33,028 bases of DNA from contig JANYIG010000099.1 of assembly GCA_025358765.1 (NCBI GenBank), forward strand, positions 1 through 33,028, given 5' to 3'. A model generated the notes under the pieces. It saw only the letters and a list, made by a program, of their open reading frames with translations. It searched no databases and was not told the origin of the DNA. The position numbers were made by a program, and so were the translations under genes. Below are positions 6,625-17,163 of this stretch, one piece after another (the first letter of the stretch is position 1; each line of letters begins with the position of its first letter). The DNA comes from Candidatus Kapaibacterium sp. (GTDB lineage Bacteria; Bacteroidota; Ignavibacteria; Kapaibacteriales; UBA4661).

Positions 6625-8579
6625 GGTTGCGGGGTACGTGGAGTGGTTGGAGCGCTATCAAGCTCCATTTTGCCGACCATATACGTGCGATACGCAAAGC
6701 TCGGATCCGTCTCAGGATAGTTCGTTAAAAAACGGCTTCCACCTTTGTCATTGACGACTCTGCCGTAATGTTCGACCATATATTTTCCGTAGCGCGTTGG
6801 ATACCGCAGTTCAGGACGCATGTTTTGGTTGAGCGAGAGCAAAAATACCACATTCGGCTTTGTAGCCAAATCCCAATAGATATTTTGCACCCCAAACCTC
6901 TCCAATACTGCTTTGCTGGTAGGTGTCCGTTCCGACCACGACAGCCACAACGCATGAAATGAAGCGAAGGCATCTAAACTACTAAACGGTGCTACATATT
7001 GAAATGGGAAGCCATCTGCCCACACCACAAATAATTGATCGGCATGAGGATATAGTGTTTGTATGATGGATTCAAGCTCCTTGCTGTCGCTCTTGATTTG
7101 ACGCGATGTTGCAGCATAACCCACACAAGTGTTGAAGACCGCAATAAAGACAACCGTCAGCGCAAGAGCGCTACCGACCAAACGTAACGTCGTTCGTTGA
7201 TGGATCGCCTGCGATGAACGCTTTTCCGTCAATAGCATCGGCAACAGACACACACACGCAAAAAGAGGGTGGGTCACGCGCTCTAACGTGTCGCGGAGCA
7301 AGGTTTTTTCATTGATGTAGAGCGCCACCGCAAAAAGCGTCACGAGAAAACCCGCAGTGTACAACGCAGCTTTTCGATTGAACGGCAGCATCAGACACGC
7401 GGCGACCATTGCTACGGCAAAACTGTAAAGTGCTCGGTCGGAGGTGAACGTGGCAATCTGACGCTGGTAGAGTTTTTGTCGTAATGAGGTTTGGTGCGCC
7501 TCGTTGTCGCTTTGTTCTTGTGCGTTGCTACGGGTTGTGGTGGTAAGACGGACAAGTTCGTCGCGTACACGGGTTAGGCTTTCGGTTGTGTAGAGCTTTT
7601 CGTCCATGAAAAACCAATTTTGCAGCATTTCCAAATCATCCATAGACCAATTCCCGCCTGCTTTCAAGACCGTTGCGGCAGTTTGCGGTGATAACACAGT
7701 TCGCCGTACAATATTCACATCCAAAAACTCACTGCAAAGTTTGTTGAACTCGATATAGTTGAACGTTCCCCACGAGTTGTAGCGGTAGCTGTTGTACGAA
7801 TACGCCCCCATGCACAATATGATGCCAATCGCAAGCGCTGGAAGCTGACGCAACAACCACCCGCGAGAATCAGCAAATACCATCCGTACACCCAAAAGTG
7901 GCATAATGCAGGCAAGTACCATTAAACATGCTTCCATCCGAATCATAAATGACCAGACCAGAAGCAGCACCCCAAACAAAACAGGTAATGATAATCCTTG
8001 TAGTGTTGTCAGGTTTTGCACCCAGGACGATTCATCGTCTCGCTCTGGGTATGGCAAAAAGAACAACAGCGCCATGCTGCCGAGCGCTGCAATACTGGAA
8101 GTCATTGTAAATTGCAAACTGAGTAACATATATGCGCCGGACACAAAAAAATATGCTGTATAAAGGGCAAGCACCACAATCGTCCGTTTCCGTGACAACA
8201 TAACGTACAACAGTGCTACGTGTGCGGCAAAGAGTGTAGCCACCAAATACCACGCATACCACGCCATGCTTGGAGCAACCAAGTACAGCGCTTTGAGAAT
8301 ATGTCCGATGATGATGTTCGTAAAAATCAGATATTCCGTTGGTTCCAGCGCAATAACTTTGCCGGCGGCAAGGAACATCATGCCCGTATCATCCCGTGTG
8401 TTGAACTGAGGCGAAAAGAGCAGATACGTCAACGCGAAGAGCAAAAGATTGGCGGCAAACGCCACCCAAAGCGGTGTCCAGCGTACAGGAAGTGGTGTGG
8501 AAAGCTTATCCACAGCCGAACTCCGATGCGCTTGGCGCTTGGTGGATTTAGGGGCGGATTGTTTTTTGTGATTGCTCAT
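6621..8579 (-). CDS. polytopic membrane protein, putative GT-C glycosyltransferase (paralog A')
   Basis: 652 residues with a basic cytoplasmic tail (1-35), about 11 hydrophobic segments, and a soluble C-terminal domain of roughly 140 residues. Right after the first membrane span comes SPQFNTRDDTGMM with D63-D64; an acidic pair in the first external loop is the catalytic hallmark of GT-C enzymes that use lipid-linked sugars. Further conserved pieces are EPTEYLIFTNIIIGHILKAL, DLEMLQNWFFMDE in a large central loop, and FVVWADGFPFQYVAPF in the C-terminal domain. All recur in the protein at 10244-12196, so the two are paralogs. ATG 8579 is preferred because it follows the stop of the previous gene by 43 nt; the frame is open to 8741 but that would overlap the previous coding region. 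Substrate and acceptor unknown. Confidence 0.8.
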   Translation of the reverse strand: MSNHKKQSAPKSTKRQAHRSSAVDKLSTPLPVRWTPLWVAFAANLLLFALTYLLFSPQFNTRDDTGMMFLAAGKVIALEPTEYLIFTNIIIGHILKALYLVAPSMAWYAWYLVATLFAAHVALLYVMLSRKRTIVVLALYTAYFFVSGAYMLLSLQFTMTSSIAALGSMALLFFLPYPERDDESSWVQNLTTLQGLSLPVLFGVLLLVWSFMIRMEACLMVLACIMPLLGVRMVFADSRGWLLRQLPALAIGIILCMGAYSYNSYRYNSWGTFNYIEFNKLCSEFLDVNIVRRTVLSPQTAATVLKAGGNWSMDDLEMLQNWFFMDEKLYTTESLTRVRDELVRLTTTTRSNAQEQSDNEAHQTSLRQKLYQRQIATFTSDRALYSFAVAMVAACLMLPFNRKAALYTAGFLVTLFAVALYINEKTLLRDTLERVTHPLFACVCLLPMLLTEKRSSQAIHQRTTLRLVGSALALTVVFIAVFNTCVGYAATSRQIKSDSKELESIIQTLYPHADQLFVVWADGFPFQYVAPFSSLDAFASFHALWLSWSERTPTSKAVLERFGVQNIYWDLATKPNVVFLLSLNQNMRPELRYPTRYGKYMVEHYGRVVNDKGGSRFLTNYPETDPSFAYRTYMVGKMELDSAPTTPRTPQP

Positions 8580-8622
8580 AACGTGATTGCTCAAAACGAA
8601 AAAATGGATACGAAGAACCGTT

Positions 8623-10200
8623 TTATGAGATTTGGGTGGCTTTTGGGAGAGTTTTTTGCTCACGCCAATATCGGTATAGAATACCAGCCAGTACAAGCGC
8701 TGCCAGAGCAACTGCAATCCCTTGATAGATATAGCTTTCAAGGCTCATATAAGGACCTTGATTCATAAAATATTTCTGGAGCGGAAATGTGAACCGCGAG
8801 CCGCCGCCATAGACGTATTCCTGCATTCCGGGAAAATTTAACGGCATCCATATTTTTGTGGATACCAACGAGAGTGTCGCAATAATCCAAACCGTGAGAG
8901 TATTCACGCGAACTCTCTCCAAACCTTTGATGCAAGCAATGACCACAAAAGGGTAGAGATTTATCAACTGGCGAGATTCCGTCATAATGCTACTTAGCAA
9001 CACCGTTCCGGCAACTATCAGCATAAATCCCACTCCCAATTCCGCCGCTCCCCGCACGGTATCTTTGTACAAGAGTGCTGCAACCAACAGTATTGGTCCG
9101 AAATACACCACATTTGCTACCAACGGCAATAGTGGTTTGCCAATCGCCGCCGAAAAACTCCCGCCGAAAAACAACTCAGTTGTCATCGGTAGTGGTGCTG
9201 CGGGATTACAAAGGGATTGTTTGAAAAACCAAAGAGCAATAGCCACTACCGCCCCACAAACAAAGCGCAATGCGAATTGTCTGGTTGTGAAAAAACGCAG
9301 AATCTGGACGTACGGAAATGTTCGTGCAAATGGAAGCATCGAAGCTGCAATGTACGCAAGCACCAATGTGGCTCCCAAATAGATGGTCGGTTGAAAGAGC
9401 GCATCGGTGCCGGGGAATTGAAGCTGCTTTACAAACGAAAGATACCACATTGCGACCGCCGCAAAGAGCGTTATGACGGCTGTAAGCACGAAGCCAAGAG
9501 TTTTATTGGTCTCCGTTGCCAGAAGGTCGGTTGTGGACTGTTTTCGAGGAAAGAGAAACAAGACCATGCTGACATAAAACGCGGTGGGCCAGGTAAAAAA
9601 TCCAACGGCTGCCACCAGCAATTGTGCGGCGTGTGCCACCGAAGAATCCAGCAGGTAACAATAGATGGCGCACAGGCACAAGAATACAGCCGTTTGGTCG
9701 GTCAACGGTGGATAGTAGAAACTATATTTCATCACCGCAAAATTGACAAATAATCCCACAAAACCGAGCCATCGCAGCATTACCGACAACCGCAATCGCG
9801 TCGCAATCAACGCCCATAGTAATCCACACGCCGTCAAAATCCAAAGATTATAGACATAAAAATAATACACGGTATTTTCTCGATAGGGCAGAATGTTTTG
9901 GCTTTTGAGAATGTAGTGGACGATGGCGCTCGGCACAATACGCTGAATCCGATAGGAATCTAACGATGCGTCTGCCATATATTGGTCAAACTTAAAAACA
10001 ATATCGGCATACGCGCTACCATCCCAGCCACAACCACCATCCACGCCGATAATTTCTCCTGTTCGCATATAGATAAACCCCCATATCATAATGATAAGCG
10101 GCATAATCACGAGATAGTACGGTATCCTTGGAAAGGTTCTTGATGACCCTTTGGCAGGACGTTTTTTCTGTGTTGATGCGGAAGTTGGTTTTTTACTCAT
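8623..10200 (-). CDS. polytopic membrane protein, putative GT-C glycosyltransferase (type B)
   Basis: 525 residues, about 12 hydrophobic segments after a Lys/Ser/Thr-rich tail (1-22). The first external loop contains GGCGWDGSAYADI (D60) and, a little later, YRIQRIVPSAIVHYIL. A WDG..Y motif followed by an Arg-rich R..P segment is typical of GT-C membrane mannosyl/glycosyltransferase-like proteins (PMT/PIG-V-like layouts); this is from memory of the families. It is not closely similar to its two neighbours. It is the middle gene of a minus-strand run with 43-nt gaps on each side, so an operon is likely. The start ATG 10200 has only a weak purine stretch upstream. It may transfer a sugar from a polyprenyl-linked donor to a cell-envelope acceptor; specificity cannot be read. 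Confidence 0.75.
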   Translation of the reverse strand: MSKKPTSASTQKKRPAKGSSRTFPRIPYYLVIMPLIIMIWGFIYMRTGEIIGVDGGCGWDGSAYADIVFKFDQYMADASLDSYRIQRIVPSAIVHYILKSQNILPYRENTVYYFYVYNLWILTACGLLWALIATRLRLSVMLRWLGFVGLFVNFAVMKYSFYYPPLTDQTAVFLCLCAIYCYLLDSSVAHAAQLLVAAVGFFTWPTAFYVSMVLFLFPRKQSTTDLLATETNKTLGFVLTAVITLFAAVAMWYLSFVKQLQFPGTDALFQPTIYLGATLVLAYIAASMLPFARTFPYVQILRFFTTRQFALRFVCGAVVAIALWFFKQSLCNPAAPLPMTTELFFGGSFSAAIGKPLLPLVANVVYFGPILLVAALLYKDTVRGAAELGVGFMLIVAGTVLLSSIMTESRQLINLYPFVVIACIKGLERVRVNTLTVWIIATLSLVSTKIWMPLNFPGMQEYVYGGGSRFTFPLQKYFMNQGPYMSLESYIYQGIAVALAALVLAGILYRYWREQKTLPKATQIS

Positions 10201-10243
10201 AATTCTTCTTTATGCGTAGAGTATGGAGATTACAAATTTGCGG

Positions 10244-12196
10244 TTACGGTTGATACATGATGCTCATTTCCACATACGTTGAATATGGGTCTGGTTTTGT
10301 CCCGGCGGCATAAGGAGGCAGATACCGCACACCATCCGGCTTTGTCAGGACATTTTTCCCATAATGCTCTTTTATATACTGGTTCAAGCGTTGATGATAG
10401 ACAAGTGCGGGGCTTGCGAGTTGATTTAGCACAAACAACACTTTCACGTTGTCGTTGCCTGCAATGGATGTGTAGATGTTCTGAATGTTATATCGAGCGA
10501 GCGTTGCTTTGGCAGTGGGCGTACGTTGCGCCCACGATAACCAAAGTGCGTGAAAATTTACGAATTCAGTAAGCCCGTCGAACGGGGCAATAGAGCCAAG
10601 CGGAAAACCATCCGCCCAAATTACGTACAAATTCTCTGGTTTGGGCTGGAACGCCGCCATCACGCGCTGCAATTCACTGCGATTAGTAGCGGCTTGTGTG
10701 GAAAGACCCGCATATTTGCTTACGGCTGACCATGTACCCACAAGCACTGCCACAAGTGCCACTGCTCCCACCGCAAGCCGTAGCGTCGTTTTTTGTCGGA
10801 GTGCGTTAGTCTCACCTTTGCTACCCATCTGTACACTCGTGCCGGCAATCAGGAAGGGCAACAGGCTTGCGTAGGCAAAAAGCGGGTAAAAGACTCGTTC
10901 CGGCATGTCCCGCATAAGTGTCTGATAGTTGACATAGAGCGCCAATCCCGCAAATGAGCACATAAACAGTGCTACTTTGAGCAAAGAATAGCGATTCATC
11001 GTGAACATGAAGCAGCCGCAAAACAGTGCTAATGCGGTTGCGAACAACGCCGTTGTGGAAGAGAATGTTGCAATTTGGCGGTCAACGAGTTTGGAGCGCA
11101 GAGCCGCACGGTTTGCTTCAACTTCCTTTTGGATAGCGGCATCGGCATACACTTTTTTGTCATATTCTTCAAAGGAGGCTTTCAAAATCGTTAGCTTTTC
11201 CGTGCTGAATACGGTTTCGTCCATAAAAAACCAATTCATGAGGATTTCAAAATCGTATGCCGACCAACCAACACGTTGCATAATCGTATTAAACTCCTCC
11301 GGCGGCATCTTCACACGCATGTCAGCGCCAAAATCGAGAAAATGCCCGTAAAGTTTGTTAAACGTTACCGCATTTTCTGTTCCCCAATGCTCGTACCGAT
11401 ACGAGTTGTAGCCTACAACTGCCGCACAAAGCAGCATTGCAACGCCAAGCGCTGGAAGCTGTAGCAATAGTCGTTTTCGCGTTGTGCTGAACAGCGCATC
11501 AACCGCTACGATTGGCAGAGTACAAGCGGCTATCAACAATAGCGATTCCATCCGTATCATGTCTGCCCATACAATCAAGCCAATACCACATAATGCATTG
11601 ATGCTGCGTAATCGTGCGAACCATGGTTGTTGTTCATCTTTTTTATTATCAGGAAGGAAGAACAGAAGCGCCATTCCAGCAATTGCAACGATACTGGCAA
11701 TCATTGTAAACTGGAGGCTTAAAAATAGATATGTACCCAATACAAGGAAGTATGCGACATAGAGGACAACGGTGAGCAAATTGTTAAATTTCCGAAGAAA
11801 CAGGTACAACAACGCTGTATGTGCCAGAAACAGGCTCGCTACCAGATACAGCGCATACCAAGCCACGCTGGGCATAGCAGAATAAAGCGCTTTGAGTAAA
11901 TGCCCGATAAGGATGTTCGTGAAAAGTAGATATTCCGTTGGTTCGAGCGCAATAATTTTGCCGGCAGACAGGAGCATCATGCCAATGTCATCGCGTGTGT
12001 TAAATTGTGGTGTCCATAGCAGATAAGTCAAGGCACAAAGCGCAGCGTTCACTACAAGTGCCGTCAGCACTGGGTTCCAGCGCAGCGCGAATGGTGCAAA
12101 AAAATGCTCGATAGTCGTGAACAATGCAGACGACGAGCGTTGTGCAGAGGTTTTACTGGTGGAAGGCTGCGGAGAGGTTTGTTTGCGTTGTTTCAT
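10244..12196 (-). CDS. polytopic membrane protein, putative GT-C glycosyltransferase (paralog A)
   Basis: 650 residues with the same architecture as the protein at 6621-8579: a basic Ser/Thr-rich tail (1-40), about 11 membrane segments, and a C-terminal soluble domain. The first external loop reads TPQFNTRDDIGMMLLSAG with D69-D70. The segments EPTEYLLFTNILIGHLLKAL, YDFEILMNWFFMDE, YVIWADGFPLGSIAPF and ALWLSWAQRTPTAKATL match its paralog closely. Similarity is also visible at DNA level, for example around the EPTEY region. It is the first gene of the array in transcription order. ATG 12196 is chosen over a TTG at 12211, which adds only five residues; neither has a good Shine-Dalgarno. Comparable proteins in Firmicutes are, as I remember, unnamed polysaccharide-related membrane proteins. 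Function is inferred from topology and the Asp pair. Confidence 0.8.
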   Translation of the reverse strand: MKQRKQTSPQPSTSKTSAQRSSSALFTTIEHFFAPFALRWNPVLTALVVNAALCALTYLLWTPQFNTRDDIGMMLLSAGKIIALEPTEYLLFTNILIGHLLKALYSAMPSVAWYALYLVASLFLAHTALLYLFLRKFNNLLTVVLYVAYFLVLGTYLFLSLQFTMIASIVAIAGMALLFFLPDNKKDEQQPWFARLRSINALCGIGLIVWADMIRMESLLLIAACTLPIVAVDALFSTTRKRLLLQLPALGVAMLLCAAVVGYNSYRYEHWGTENAVTFNKLYGHFLDFGADMRVKMPPEEFNTIMQRVGWSAYDFEILMNWFFMDETVFSTEKLTILKASFEEYDKKVYADAAIQKEVEANRAALRSKLVDRQIATFSSTTALFATALALFCGCFMFTMNRYSLLKVALFMCSFAGLALYVNYQTLMRDMPERVFYPLFAYASLLPFLIAGTSVQMGSKGETNALRQKTTLRLAVGAVALVAVLVGTWSAVSKYAGLSTQAATNRSELQRVMAAFQPKPENLYVIWADGFPLGSIAPFDGLTEFVNFHALWLSWAQRTPTAKATLARYNIQNIYTSIAGNDNVKVLFVLNQLASPALVYHQRLNQYIKEHYGKNVLTKPDGVRYLPPYAAGTKPDPYSTYVEMSIMYQP

Positions 12197-12593
12197 ACAG
12201 GGAATTGTCAAGCGATGATTTAGTCAGATATCGTCGTCACTCAAGCAACGACAAGGAGGTTATAAAGGTTGCAAGGCGCTCAATATACGGTTTTTCGTGG
12301 AAATTTTTCAAAACTCTTGGCGCTAAAAAAGCGGCAACCATCTCTCTATTGATTATTCCTGCCATGTTGTCATACTACGGTCTGCAACTATGGCAGAATA
12401 GCCGAAGTGATTATTGTGTTCTGACAAAATGGCGGCTCGAAAACGCTTTTAGTCTGACAAAATGGCGTAAAAAGCGCATGAAACCTAATTGGCATGGTTT
12501 TCGTACAAGCAACTGGCGTACACGATAAACAAACAATAAAACGCATCGAAACGCCGAAAATCAACAATCTTTTAATCCATTAGGAGAACCGGT
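12197..12593. other. divergent intergenic region between the membrane array and hsp20 genes
   Basis: About 400 nt. It must hold the promoter of the minus-strand array and that of the first hsp20. The main visible content is the set of four palindromic sites at 12359-12468. Short open frames exist on both strands (for example 12237-12365 minus, 42 codons) but lack ribosome sites and recognisable content. No confident -35/-10 pair was assigned. Confidence 0.6.
12359..12468. promoter_or_regulatory. four copies of an imperfect palindrome CTGNCA-N3-TGNCAG upstream of the hsp20 cluster
   Basis: Copies: CTGCCATGTTGTCAT (12359-12373), CTGCAACTATGGCAG (12382-12396), CTGACAAAATGGCGG (12421-12435) and CTGACAAAATGGCGT (12454-12468). 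Each matches 10 or 11 of the 12 fixed positions of a perfectly symmetric consensus. Copies 3 and 4 share the 15-mer TCTGACAAAATGGCG exactly. Start-to-start distances are 23, 39 and 33 nt. Being repeated and symmetric in a 110-nt stretch ahead of a heat-shock gene suggests a regulator site; the factor is not identified. Confidence 0.55.
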
Positions 12594-13055
12594 ATGAACC
12601 GCTTTCATTTCGACCCACGCGATATGCAAAACTTCCAGAACGTTGCCGAAACAGTGGCGGAACGATTAGGCGACATTTTTAATGAAGTCGGCAGAAACAC
12701 GAGGGCTGCAACCTCAGAGCAACAAGGGAAATCGAAAATTCGTTTCGATATAGCCGATGATGGGGAAAATGTGTACGTCTTTGCGGAGCTTCCGGGCGTT
12801 CGTAAGGAAGATGTGAGCGTAACATTGAACGACGAAAATGTTTTGACGATAAAAGGCGATAAAAAGCGCCCTGAAGCTGATGAGAAGAACTTTACTCTCG
12901 TTGAACGTAAGTACGGAACATTTAGCCGTTCGGTGGCAATGAACGAACAAATCGAACAAGAGCGCATCACCGCTGAGTTCCGCGATGGTGTCTTAACTGT
13001 CACGCTTCCGAAACTTGTGCCAGTGACGAAAGAATTTAGAGTGAATATTCAGTAA
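12594..13055 (+). CDS. small heat shock protein, Hsp20/alpha-crystallin family (first copy)
   Basis: 153 residues. The alpha-crystallin domain spans about residues 47-140: it opens with KIRFDIADDGENVYVFAELPGV, continues with the KEDVSVTLNDENVLTIKG block and RKYGTFSRSVAM, and closes with the family signature FRDGVLTVTLPK. The N-terminal arm (1-46) is short and charged, and the C-terminal tail ends KEFRVNIQ. Such proteins form oligomers that hold unfolded proteins without ATP until DnaK or other chaperones refold them. AGGAGA about 8 nt before ATG 12594 gives a clear ribosome site. It leads a run of three same-strand hsp20 genes and lies directly downstream of the four palindromic sites, so it is probably stress-induced. 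Confidence 0.95.
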   Translation: MNRFHFDPRDMQNFQNVAETVAERLGDIFNEVGRNTRAATSEQQGKSKIRFDIADDGENVYVFAELPGVRKEDVSVTLNDENVLTIKGDKKRPEADEKNFTLVERKYGTFSRSVAMNEQIEQERITAEFRDGVLTVTLPKLVPVTKEFRVNIQ

Positions 13056-13262
13056 CTGAAAAATTCAGTACTGCCCAAAACAAGCATCAGTGCGGTTTAC
13101 ACGGATTGGATGGGCAAACAACAAATTAAGAGTGAGGCGTTCTCTCGTTCAATCCGTTGAATCCGCAGCAATTTCAGGTAAAGATATTGTCATACAAGGC
13201 GTACACAAAACCCTTACAATCTCAATCACACGATATAACAGAATTACGAAAGGATGATGACC

Positions 13263-13646
13263 ATGACTGCGACTTTCAAAACCCCGCATTTTAGAACCCA
13301 ATGGAATGTTGACACTGCGGCTTGTCTCATGCCCCGCGTCAATGTTGCGGACAGCGATACCGAACTTTCGGTCTATGTCTTTTTGCCGGGTGTAACAAAA
13401 GAAGATGTGACCGTAAATGTGAGTGATGAACGCGTGCTGACCATCAAAGGCGAAAAAAAGCGTGGCGAACAGCCCGAAGGCTTAAAATTCCAACGGAAAG
13501 AGCGTCGTTTTGGAGCTTTCAAACGCCAATTCTATTTGCCGAAACATGTCAGTTCGGAGAATATCGGCGCAACGTTCGAGAATGGCGTACTGACCGTTAC
13601 GCTCCAGAAAACACAGCCGAAAACGACGACCGTGGAAATCAAATAA
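13263..13646 (+). CDS. small heat shock protein, Hsp20/alpha-crystallin family (second copy)
   Basis: 127 residues, the shortest of the three. The alpha-crystallin domain fills nearly the whole protein (about residues 23-118), with ELSVYVFLPGVTKEDVTVNV, VLTIKGEKKRG, RRFGAFKRQFYLP and FENGVLTVTLQK; the tail ends TTTVEIK. It lacks the long N-terminal arm of the third copy, and would form smaller oligomers if other family members are a guide. ATG 13263 is preferred because AAAGG sits about 9 nt upstream; the ATGs at 13254 and 13257 directly abut that Shine-Dalgarno. A 12-nt piece containing the stop codon, GAAATCAAATAA, is repeated 17 nt later, indicating a small tandem duplication at the gene end. 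About 200 nt separate it from the first copy, so it may have its own promoter. Confidence 0.94.
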   Translation: MTATFKTPHFRTQWNVDTAACLMPRVNVADSDTELSVYVFLPGVTKEDVTVNVSDERVLTIKGEKKRGEQPEGLKFQRKERRFGAFKRQFYLPKHVSSENIGATFENGVLTVTLQKTQPKTTTVEIK

Positions 13647-13788
13647 GCATCGAAATCAAATAAAGCCGTCGTCCCCTCGGCTCCGCTCTGGACGGCGATT
13701 GCATACAATCTCAAGCATATATTTGTGAATAATATCAAGCACGAGCAGAGAACAAACGTAAGAGAGAATTTTTAAGCACAAGCACATT

Positions 13789-13827
13789 GATTAACGGCAT
13801 CCGTTCTGCTTTTGCCGTTAATCTTTT
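13789..13827 (+). terminator. hairpin between second and third hsp20 genes
   Basis: GATTAACGGCA (13789-13799) and TGCCGTTAATC (13813-13823) form a perfect 11-bp stem with a 13-nt loop, followed by TTTT. It lies about 140 nt after the second hsp20 stop and 115 nt before the third hsp20 start. It is either the terminator of the second gene or a leader structure of the third. Confidence 0.55.
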
Positions 13828-13941
13828 GAGAAAAGTGGAACCCCGAACGGCGTATGAATACTCGTTCCGTTCTTGAACGTACCTTCTCAAACACATCAAC
13901 AAATACTATTTTTTATCCGTTTAATTGTAGGAGATACCATA

Positions 13942-14592
13942 ATGAATACCATGAATATCGTTCGCTTCCAGCCGTTTGGCGAGTTTGACCGCGTTGCAAA
14001 TCATCTTGTACGCCGCGCTTTCAATCAAAATTTTCGCCCATTTGCCGAATTGGAACACACGGCAAGCGAACTTACAAAACAAGTAAATACGCAATTTTCG
14101 GACATTGTTCGCGCATTTGACCAAAACTTTAGCGAGTTTACCAGCAAAACAGGTTTGACGAGCAATCGCGTTTTTAACGTGTGGTCGGACGCAGCGTTTT
14201 TGGGCAATAGCCTTCTGAACACGGTTCTTAATGGCGCGAATGCAACAAACGGCGAATTTGTGCCGCGTATGGACGTTACCGAAAATGAGACATCCATTAA
14301 CCTATATGTTGAATTGGCGGGTTTGAGTAAAGATGACGTGTCGGTTACCGTCAGCGAAGACCGTATTTTGACTATTAAAGGTGAACGCAAGCGCGAAGCC
14401 ACAACGGAAGACGCTGCAAAAAATATCATTCGCACCGAACGTCACTACGGCACGTTTGCTCGTTCGTTTGCATTGCCGGAATACGTGAACGCAGAAAGCG
14501 TAAGCGGCAAATTCGAGAACGGCGTTCTTGCGCTTACGCTCGAAAAAGTGGAGCCGGTGCAGCCAAAGCAAATTGAAGTGAAAATCAAGTAA
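13942..14592 (+). CDS. small heat shock protein, Hsp20/alpha-crystallin family (third copy, long N-terminal arm)
   Basis: 216 residues. The first ~110 residues form an extended amphipathic, Phe/Gln/Asn-rich arm with repeated FxQ/FxxF pieces (for example RRAFNQNFRPFAELEHTA and RAFDQNFSEFTS), an arrangement that drives oligomerisation and substrate capture in this family. The alpha-crystallin domain (about 113-205) includes ETSINLYVELAGLSKDDVSV, RILTIKGERKR, RHYGTFARSFALPEYV and FENGVLALTLEK. The C-terminal tail ends KQIEVKIK, where IEV may serve as the I-x-I/V anchor. ATG 13942 has GGAG eight bases upstream; an in-frame start at 13873 would add a segment without an RBS. It is followed by a hairpin and then dnaK. 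Confidence 0.95.
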   Translation: MNTMNIVRFQPFGEFDRVANHLVRRAFNQNFRPFAELEHTASELTKQVNTQFSDIVRAFDQNFSEFTSKTGLTSNRVFNVWSDAAFLGNSLLNTVLNGANATNGEFVPRMDVTENETSINLYVELAGLSKDDVSVTVSEDRILTIKGERKREATTEDAAKNIIRTERHYGTFARSFALPEYVNAESVSGKFENGVLALTLEKVEPVQPKQIEVKIK

Positions 14593-16952
<2,360 letters not shown>

Positions 16953-16969
16953 TCGTGCTGACATTTGCC

Positions 16970-17005
16970 ACGAGCCACTTGTTTGAATGCAAGTGGCTCG
17001 TTTGG
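16970..17005 (+). terminator. terminator after dnaK
   Basis: ACGAGCCACTTG (16970-16981) and CAAGTGGCTCGT (16990-17001) form a perfect 12-bp stem with an 8-nt loop, followed by TTTGGTTT. It lies 17 nt after the dnaK stop, so dnaK is transcribed separately from the protease gene. Confidence 0.85.
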
Positions 17006-17087
17006 TTTCCGTACACGATAGAGAATAAGGAACGCCAAAGTGTTAAGATTTGTTAAATTTGCGGCTGCATGAAACCCGCATAAACAC

Positions 17088-17115
17088 TTGACGTATCTAA
17101 CAATCGTCTGATAGA
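17088..17115 (+). promoter_or_regulatory. weak promoter candidate for the HtrA protease
   Basis: TTGACG (17088-17093) and GATAGA (17110-17115) are spaced by 16 bp, about 50 nt before the start codon. The -35 is good, the -10 poor. It is the best match in the gap between the dnaK terminator and the protease gene. Confidence 0.3.
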
Positions 17116-17163
17116 CAACAAACGGACACATTCACTTATATCAATTTTTAGGAGCATAACTAT

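Noticed and set aside
12237-12365. 42-codon minus-strand frame starting MAGIINREMVAAFLAP upstream of the membrane array
   Set aside because: No Shine-Dalgarno, uses AGA and ATA codons unlike its neighbours, and overlaps the first copy of the palindromic motif; likely chance.
12248-12528. Plus-strand open frame behind an AAGGAGG sequence, before the first hsp20
   Set aside because: No start codon at the right distance in the long frame; the TTG-started frame stops after 27 codons; composition is not protein-like.
13842-13941. RNA thermometer (fourU or ROSE type) in the leader of the third hsp20
   Set aside because: The T-rich stretch before the Shine-Dalgarno does not pair convincingly with GGAG, so no thermometer is claimed.
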